NCBI RefSeq assembly: GCF_001632365.1 | Contig: NW_024468510.1 | Span: 643,600-707,599, forward strand | From: Laetiporus sulphureus 93-53 | Taxonomy: Eukaryota > Basidiomycota > Agaricomycetes > Polyporales > Laetiporaceae | Direction of reading: 5' to 3' | Length of the DNA stretch: 64,000 nucleotides | Shown here: piece by piece, positions 58,580 to 64,000 of the stretch | Layout of the letters: each line of letters begins with the position of its first letter | Position numbering within the stretch: position 1 is the first letter of the stretch | Made by a program: the position numbers and the translations under genes | Notes under the pieces: model-generated | Databases searched by the model: none | Seen by the model: only the letters and a program-made list of their open reading frames with translations | What the model was told of the DNA's origin: nothing

Positions 58580-60431
58580 TCACGCCTTCTTGCGGAGCAA
58601 CGCAAGAGTATGCTGCCCGCCGCAAGACGCCTCAAGGGCCGTCCAAGACCCGCCCTCCTTCCGCACAACCACCGTCGGCGTGCGCGCCTCCGTCTCCTCG
58701 CCCACACCCAGCTCTCCCTGCGGGCCATTGCCCCACGCATAGAGCGCACCTCCCTTCGTCACCGCGACGTTGTTATGGATGCCCGCAGCGATATGCGCGA
58801 TGGGGTCATCCACATCCGGGAACGTCACCAGCGAGGGCACCGTGAGCATGTCCGGGGACTTGCGGTCTTTGAACGCCGCATCGTTCTCTGCGAGCCCAAG
58901 CTGGCCGCCCTCGGACCGCCCGCAGGCGTAGACCTTCCCGGCGGACGTGAGAAACAGCGTGTGGTGCTCCCCGCCCGCAATCTGCACGACGTGCTCTTCG
59001 CCGCCGAGCTCCTCTTTGCTCAGCCCGATCACCTTTTTCGGCGTCTGAACCTGCGTGTCGGCGTCGGCATCCGTGAAGCCCGTTCCCGTCTGACCCATGC
59101 TGTTCAGACCCCACCCCCAAACCACTCCGCGCTCGTCGACGGCGAATGAGTTGTAGTTGCCAGCGCCAACAACGACGGCCTTGTGAGAGCGCAAGCCGAG
59201 GACAACCTTCTCGGGCACCGTGCCGTGAATTTTATGACGTTCCATGACCTTTCGTCCGAGCTGGCCTTGCTCGCCGGCACCCCACGTATAGACATTACCG
59301 TGGGTAGTCAGAACGATCAGGTGATTGTTGCCTGCAGCGACTGCTGTGAACTTCTCCACGTCGCCGGGCTTGGACTTCAGCTCCAGAATCGACGCTGGCA
59401 ACCACTGATAGCGGCTGCCGCTGGAGAAGCCGAGAGCACCCTCAACAGCCTGAAGAGACGCGTCATCAAAGCTGTCCATCAGCGAATAGATACGAACTTA
59501 CCCGGAAGGAACCCCAAACGCGCAGATCTCCCTGCGTGCTGATAGCTGCTGAGATGGTATCACCTGCAACTATGCGAACAGCACGGAACTTCTCGTCTAC
59601 GAGGCTCTGAAGAGGATGCGGGACAGCACTGAGCTGATCCACGTCGAGGATCTCGCCCTCCTTCTCAGGATTCGGGACGTTCGCAGTTATGCGTCCAAGC
59701 GCAGCATCGTCGTTAACACCGCAAGACCATACCTAGCGCCGAATCAGTCATGTGTAACAGCAGAATTTCGAGATGTCACCCACTGTTCCCTTCTCATCGA
59801 TGAACAACGAGTGTAGGCCACCCGCAGCAACCGCCTCGAGGCCCGCCTCAGGGCCGCCAAACAATCCTTCTCGGATCTTCTCCTCGATCCACGCATTCTT
59901 CCTGGGTTTGTCAAACTCGTCCAAGAGGTCTGGGCCCATCCCAAACTGGCCAAAGTTGCCAGCGCCCCAGGCAAACATCTGGGGCGCAGGGCGCAGATGC
60001 TCTGGCGGGGTAGGCAGAGGATTAAAGTACGGCCTCAACTGCCTGTGAGGTATCCTGGGGCCCGGGGTGGCGGAACCCCTCCTGGACTTCGCACGGGGTG
60101 CGGGCTTGGGCTTCTCCGCGATGACACCATTCTCGATGACCTTGGGCGCTGCCCTCGAACGTTTGGCGGCAGGCTGTGTTTCGTGCTCGGGCGATGCAGG
60201 TCGCTTCGCAGGACGGGAGCGGGCGGTAGACGTTTTCTGGGCAGGTTTCTCGGCCTCCTTCTTCGTGGCCTTCGTGACCTTCGCGGCGGGCTTCGTGGCG
60301 GGTTTTGCGGCGGCCTTTGCTACTGGTTTGGCCGCAGGCTTCGCCGTGGCCTTGGCAACTATCCTAGGAACAGGGTTCTCGGCGGGCTTCGCGGAAGCGG
60401 CGCGTGCAGACCGTCTGGGCTGTGTCGACAT
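58580..60431 (-). CDS. SRM1: Ran guanine nucleotide exchange factor RCC1 (Prp20/Pim1)
   Basis: Chromatin-bound exchange factor that loads GTP on Ran and so drives nuclear transport and spindle functions. The N-terminus is a Lys/Ala/Pro-rich tail (MSTQPRRSARAASAKPAENP, many AKPA repeats) with basic nuclear signals (SRPAKRP, AAKRSRAAPK). The seven-bladed propeller follows: APQMFAWGAGNFGQFGMGPD, GGLHSLFIDEKGTV, WSCGVNDDAALGRIT, NVYTWGAGEQGQLGRKVMER, VVVGAGNYNSFAVDERGVVW, GWGLNSMGQTGTGF, GGEHHTLFLTSAGKVYACGR, GIHNNVAVTKGGALYAWGNG and CGGQHTLALLRKKA at the end. Two introns (about 59475-59515 and 59735-59775) were placed by splice signals. The start at 60431 gives the first Met with a basic N-terminus. 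Confidence 0.93.
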
Positions 60432-60942
60432 GCTGTGGATGGTGGATTGATAACGAGATGAGAAATTCAATCGTAAAGGGAAAAGACCACGAGAGCGCAA
60501 AAAACAGCACGAGGAGGCTGTCGAGAGAGACAGAAAGAGGTTCCTGTAAGCAGCCGAGAGATGGAGGCCACACGGATAGCAATGGAAGAGCAACAAGACA
60601 GACGGGGTGTCAGCTGTGCAGTACTCGGCTCCTGCTTACAAGCGCCCGCCACCGTTCTATCCCATGTGACGCGCGCCCAAGCACGTGATCGCGTCCGTTG
60701 TGACCGACGCGTCGAGGGCGTCACAGTCGCGTCTCACCGATTAGAATGTTTCACGCGCAAGCACGTAGAGGAGGCCACGGCTCCAATGGCTCTTCAAACC
60801 CGGCCGGTCGGCAGCTGCCTTTACGTCTGCAGTATCTGTATATAATCCTGCCATGCTAAGAGCACAGCGGAAGATTTGCATCTCAGTACAGCACAGCTTC
60901 GAACGACCCTCGCGTGATACAATGTCATGTTATATCCAATCT
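60432..60942. other. Intergenic region, no gene seen
   Basis: Promoter of the RCC1 gene (-) and 3' flank of the spermidine-synthase-like gene (-). No coding exon or repeat recognised. Confidence 0.5.
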
Positions 60943-63298
60943 TCAATACGTTTCCCAAATCACGTCCGGCAACACTTGTCTCATAATCTTCCAGTGATTC
61001 AGTGCTTCCTTCTCCTGCCATTTCTCCAACGGATTCCTCATGTTCGTCAGAAGATACCTCTCCTTCTGCTCTTCGCTCAGCCCTTCCCTCAAGAAGGTAA
61101 GGTCAGCCTCACGCCGCGACAAAGTGGAGAGGATGCTGGCGCGTTGTAAAGAACCGAGGTAGTCGGATTCCCGGGCAGCACGGAACGTAGGCGGCTGCGA
61201 AGACGTGGAACAGAAGACAACCTGGGATGTGAAGATATCAATATGATCGCATGAGGAATGCGGCAGGAACAAGTCTCACCCAATTATGGTATTCATTTCG
61301 CGCTTGTTCTGCTGGGTCTAGCTCGTCGCAAAACGCACGACATTGTCCAAACATAGACTCAATAGTCAGAATGATAGCGCGGGATGAGTCCGAGTTCAAG
61401 GGCCCCGCCAGGTTCTAGTTATCGATTGAATCAGTCGGTCATGAGAGTTTCAACTGCAAGATACTGCTTACCACGGCGAGAACGCCATCGGCCTTCAAAA
61501 TCGCTTTGGTGCTGTTCCAAAACTCCATCGTGAAGAGATGTGACGGCAGAGATCCACCCGAGAATACGTCGTGCACGACGATGTCGTACTGTTCCTTCTC
61601 GCCATGCTCGACACCACCCGCCTCCCTAGTGTCATTCAGCTCCCCCGTCTGTTGCCTTATCCACGTCGCAGCATCCTTGATGACCAGGCGGTCAGGTTTT
61701 GGAAGTGCAAAGAAATGTCGTGCTGCATCATATACCGCCCGATCAATCTCGATGATCGTAGTTGATACATTGTGCTTCATGAACGCGGACGCAGATATGC
61801 CTGCACCCAAGCCACTGTGAGGATCTTTCAGGAACGAAACACGCAGCTGGAATATGTTGAGCGCACATCACCAATGCATTCTGCGGATCTCGCCCATCCG
61901 GCTTCTCTACGAGCCTCGCGGCTTCTTGCAACACGAAGGCGGCGTAGATGGATTCGCCCAATGGTTCCCCGTTTTGGTCCAAAGCCAAATCTTCCTCGCC
62001 ACGCACGCCCATTGTCGCTAGCTCACCAATCCATCTTCCTCCTAGAAGCGAGTGTCCGGCCCGAAGGTATCTCAGCGAATGCAGATCACCGGCGATCGGC
62101 TGATTCTCGGTTGGAGGAAGCGCCTCGCCAACGACAACAACGCCGGAGAACGAAGAACGGACAGAAGAGAGAATACGCAAGGGGTACGTAGGGTGTATGT
62201 ACGGCTGCAATAGCGGCTTCGAAAGGACGGGAGATTGGAGGACGGTAGACGTGAGGAACGGCAAAATAGGAAGGAGAAGGAGCCGGGCAAGGTTCAAGCC
62301 AGTAATTTTCTTTGGCGGTGGTAGAGAGGGAGGCGTGGATGCTGCCGGTACGGCTGCAGTTGCCGGCAGAACCGTGGCCACCTTGGACGTTGACGGCTTG
62401 CGCCTACGCTGTGCCCTTCCCTTCGTGGGAGTTGAAGGAGACTTCGTGGCCCTGACAGAGATGTCGCCGACAGGCTCGGTTGAGACCGTCGACGGCACAT
62501 CAGGAGCAGGAGATGGAGGCGGGGACGATGCAAGCAGAGGAGAGACGGCCCATGTCACGAGAGCAAGCGTTCCCGCTTGTAGCATCTACGCGGTGTTATT
62601 AGATATTCATGTAATGAAACATGAATGGCTCAACAATTTGGTCCTCCGCTAGGTCCTTGATACATGGAGTAACAGCCCATAACTCTTGCAAAGTCATGAT
62701 AGTCGTTTGTGCGATGGGGAGTGTGATCATTTGCTGAGGCGCGGCTTGTTCTTGATTGGGGTCATGCTATCCGCTGCGTCAGCGACTTCGCCATACATTT
62801 CATATTCACAAACTTCCATGGGGAGACTCCGTTGAATAGAAAGACCGATGCAGTCGAACACAAATGCCTACTATATTCACTATGATAACGCGGCACTATC
62901 GAGGGACTCACCTGAAGAGCTTTCACCACAGCTACACCGAGAGCAATCACAGGAGTGATTACAGTCAAATGTGTCACGACAGGTCCCCAAATGACATTGC
63001 CCATTCTTCCCGTATACACAGCCATCCAGTATGCACTGTTTGGCATTAGACATAGCAAGAGTCCAGCCGCCAAAATAGCTGGCGAGATCGAGACACGTGG
63101 CGCAAAGCTACCAACAATGCAAGCACCCCATACGACCTTGTTGAAATGATGATCAGTTGGTACGGCGCCGTAGAGGGGTGTCAGAGATCGTCGGTAGGCG
63201 AAGACCACGAGCGAGAGACCGAGCACGATCACCACGGACAATGTCTTCGACACGACCTGGTCGATCACCGTGCTCTTCGTGCTGGCACGCTGCGACAT
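60943..63298 (-). CDS. Membrane-anchored spermidine/spermine-synthase-like protein
   Basis: Two parts. N-terminal membrane region: MSQRASTKSTVIDQVVSKTL, SVVIVLGLSLVVFAYRR, NKVVWGACIVGSFAPRVSIS, PAILAAGLLLCLMPNSAYWM, GNVIWGPVVTHLTVITPVIA, then spliced (GTGAGT to CCTCAG, about 62733-62910) to QMITLPIAQTTIMTLQELWA and MLQAGTLALVTWAVSPLLAS, with another hydrophobic stretch LARLLLLPILPFLTSTV. C-terminal Rossmann domain of the aminopropyltransferase fold: SLRYLRAGHSLLGGRWIG, IGLGAGISASAFMKHNVSTT, IIEIDRAVYDAARHFF, QYDIVVHDVFSGGSLPSHLF, and NPLEKWQEKEALNHWKIMRQ to the stop at 60943. The acidic catalytic stretch of true spermidine synthases (DxxDP) reads HDVFSGG, so synthase activity is doubtful. Joining both parts in one gene is an inference from splice phase and family architecture. 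Confidence 0.75.
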
Positions 63299-64000
63299 GG
63301 CGGTCGGGAAGAAGCTCGGAGATAGCGATTAGAGTCTGGCGCAGCCATTCATCTCAACGCGAGATGAAATGGGCGTGCGTCTAGTCTCCCGTGGGCAGAC
63401 GAGACAATTCCTTCAAACCTCCGCGGGATATCCTTGTCTGACGTCTGCTTTTCTATTGGGGGTCCTTGTCGGGGGGGTCGGCGAAAATTGAACTCCGATC
63501 TCACGTGCAAATACAAACAAGGCACAATTTTGCCTCAGACGCGTTGCGACGCGTCTGAAGCGCGTGCTTGGATGCGCTCTGCATCTTCGCATTCTGTGCC
63601 CGCTTGCATTGTCACTCCATTGGCTATGTATGTATTCTATCTGCTATGTCAACTAGTAAATTTTCCATAAGCTCTGATAATCTACAATATGATTGGACTT
63701 CCCAAGAAGGTCTACTGACATGCAGAACCTCCTTGGCAGAGGTGAAGACTCTGAGAGGGAGGCTGGCAGACTCTGTGCTGATGTGTATGACATGACTAGT
63801 CCGAACTGACCTCATACTACATAGATTTCATGATGTGCAGTATGGGCAAAGAGCCACATACTGATAATGTTCTGGAACATTGTGAAATGAAGATTGTGAG
63901 CACTCTGTCACAAAGCACCAAAGCACTTAACCCAATTAAGGGCAAGTCTGCTTTTGTGACCTGCACAAATGATCCCACATAAAAAGCCTGCCACAAGGGC
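63299..64000. other. Promoter flank followed by AT-richer DNA without a gene
   Basis: From about 63600 to the window end the sequence is visibly richer in A/T than the gene regions and contains short repeated words (CACAAAGCACCAAAGCAC). No gene, terminal repeat or known element was recognised, and the edge cuts the stretch off. Confidence 0.4.

Noticed and set aside
62762..63298. Separate small membrane protein gene upstream of the spermidine-synthase-like gene
   Set aside because: A splice to QMITLPIAQ and then MLQAGTLAL keeps frame and gives the N-terminal membrane region expected for the fungal family. A separate gene ending near 62733 (...KNKPRLSK) remains a less likely reading.

Overview
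The window comes from a filamentous basidiomycete, most likely an Agaricomycete. Nearly every gene is split by short introns of about 50-60 nt (GTRNGT...YAG, often only a few codons apart), the non-conserved DNA has close to 50 % GC, and the best-conserved proteins (CDC14, an APSES factor, MRPL40, Dicer, EDEM, APRT, eS1, Atg10, thiolase, RCC1) carry features usual for this group. Two lineage-typical elements, a fungal sesquiterpene synthase and a coiled-coil/cysteine family, support the same placement. All gene structures are read by eye from splice signals, so exon borders are approximate unless stated.

Layout. 1-8.6 kb: COMPASS subunit Shg1 (-), uroporphyrinogen decarboxylase (+), CDC14 phosphatase (-), an MBP1/SWI4-type APSES-ankyrin cell-cycle regulator (+). 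8.98-12.84 kb: an accessory block made of two diverged, head-to-tail copies of one fungal gene family; the left copy is interrupted by a 547-bp hAT-like MITE with a perfect 8-bp target duplication and carries a nonsense codon, and the right copy carries a frameshift. 13-18.3 kb: mitochondrial ribosomal protein uL24m (+), an MFS drug/polyamine-type transporter (+), a COX7C-type subunit of cytochrome oxidase (+). 18.5-25.8 kb: a Dicer-like ribonuclease (-) with an apparently dead helicase but intact RNase III centres, head-to-head with a conserved fungal protein of unknown function (+). 26.3-32.7 kb: a DUF7719-type membrane protein (-), ribosome-biogenesis factor Faf1 (+), a disordered basidiomycete protein (-), a double zinc-ribbon ZNRD2-like protein (-). 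32.9-34.1 kb: a decaying sesquiterpene synthase (-). 34.1-36.7 kb: no gene seen. 36.7-45.3 kb: EDEM-type alpha-mannosidase with a PA domain (+), adenine phosphoribosyltransferase (-), ribosomal protein eS1 (-), Atg10 (+), mitochondrial acetoacetyl-CoA thiolase (+). 46.6-52.7 kb: a cytochrome P450 (+) and a BTB-domain protein (+). 53.2-56.4 kb: two tandem paralogues of a membrane-anchored coiled-coil/cysteine family (-). 56.7-63.3 kb: a 2-oxoglutarate/Fe(II) dioxygenase with an apparent mitochondrial presequence (+), the Ran exchange factor RCC1 (-), and a membrane-anchored spermidine-synthase-like protein (-).

Most genes are housekeeping and do not form a pathway together. The points that deserve attention are the Dicer with degenerate helicase motifs beside an unknown gene that shares its promoter region, the duplicated nucleotidyltransferase-like family with its MITE, the broken terpene synthase, and the tandem coiled-coil/cysteine pair.
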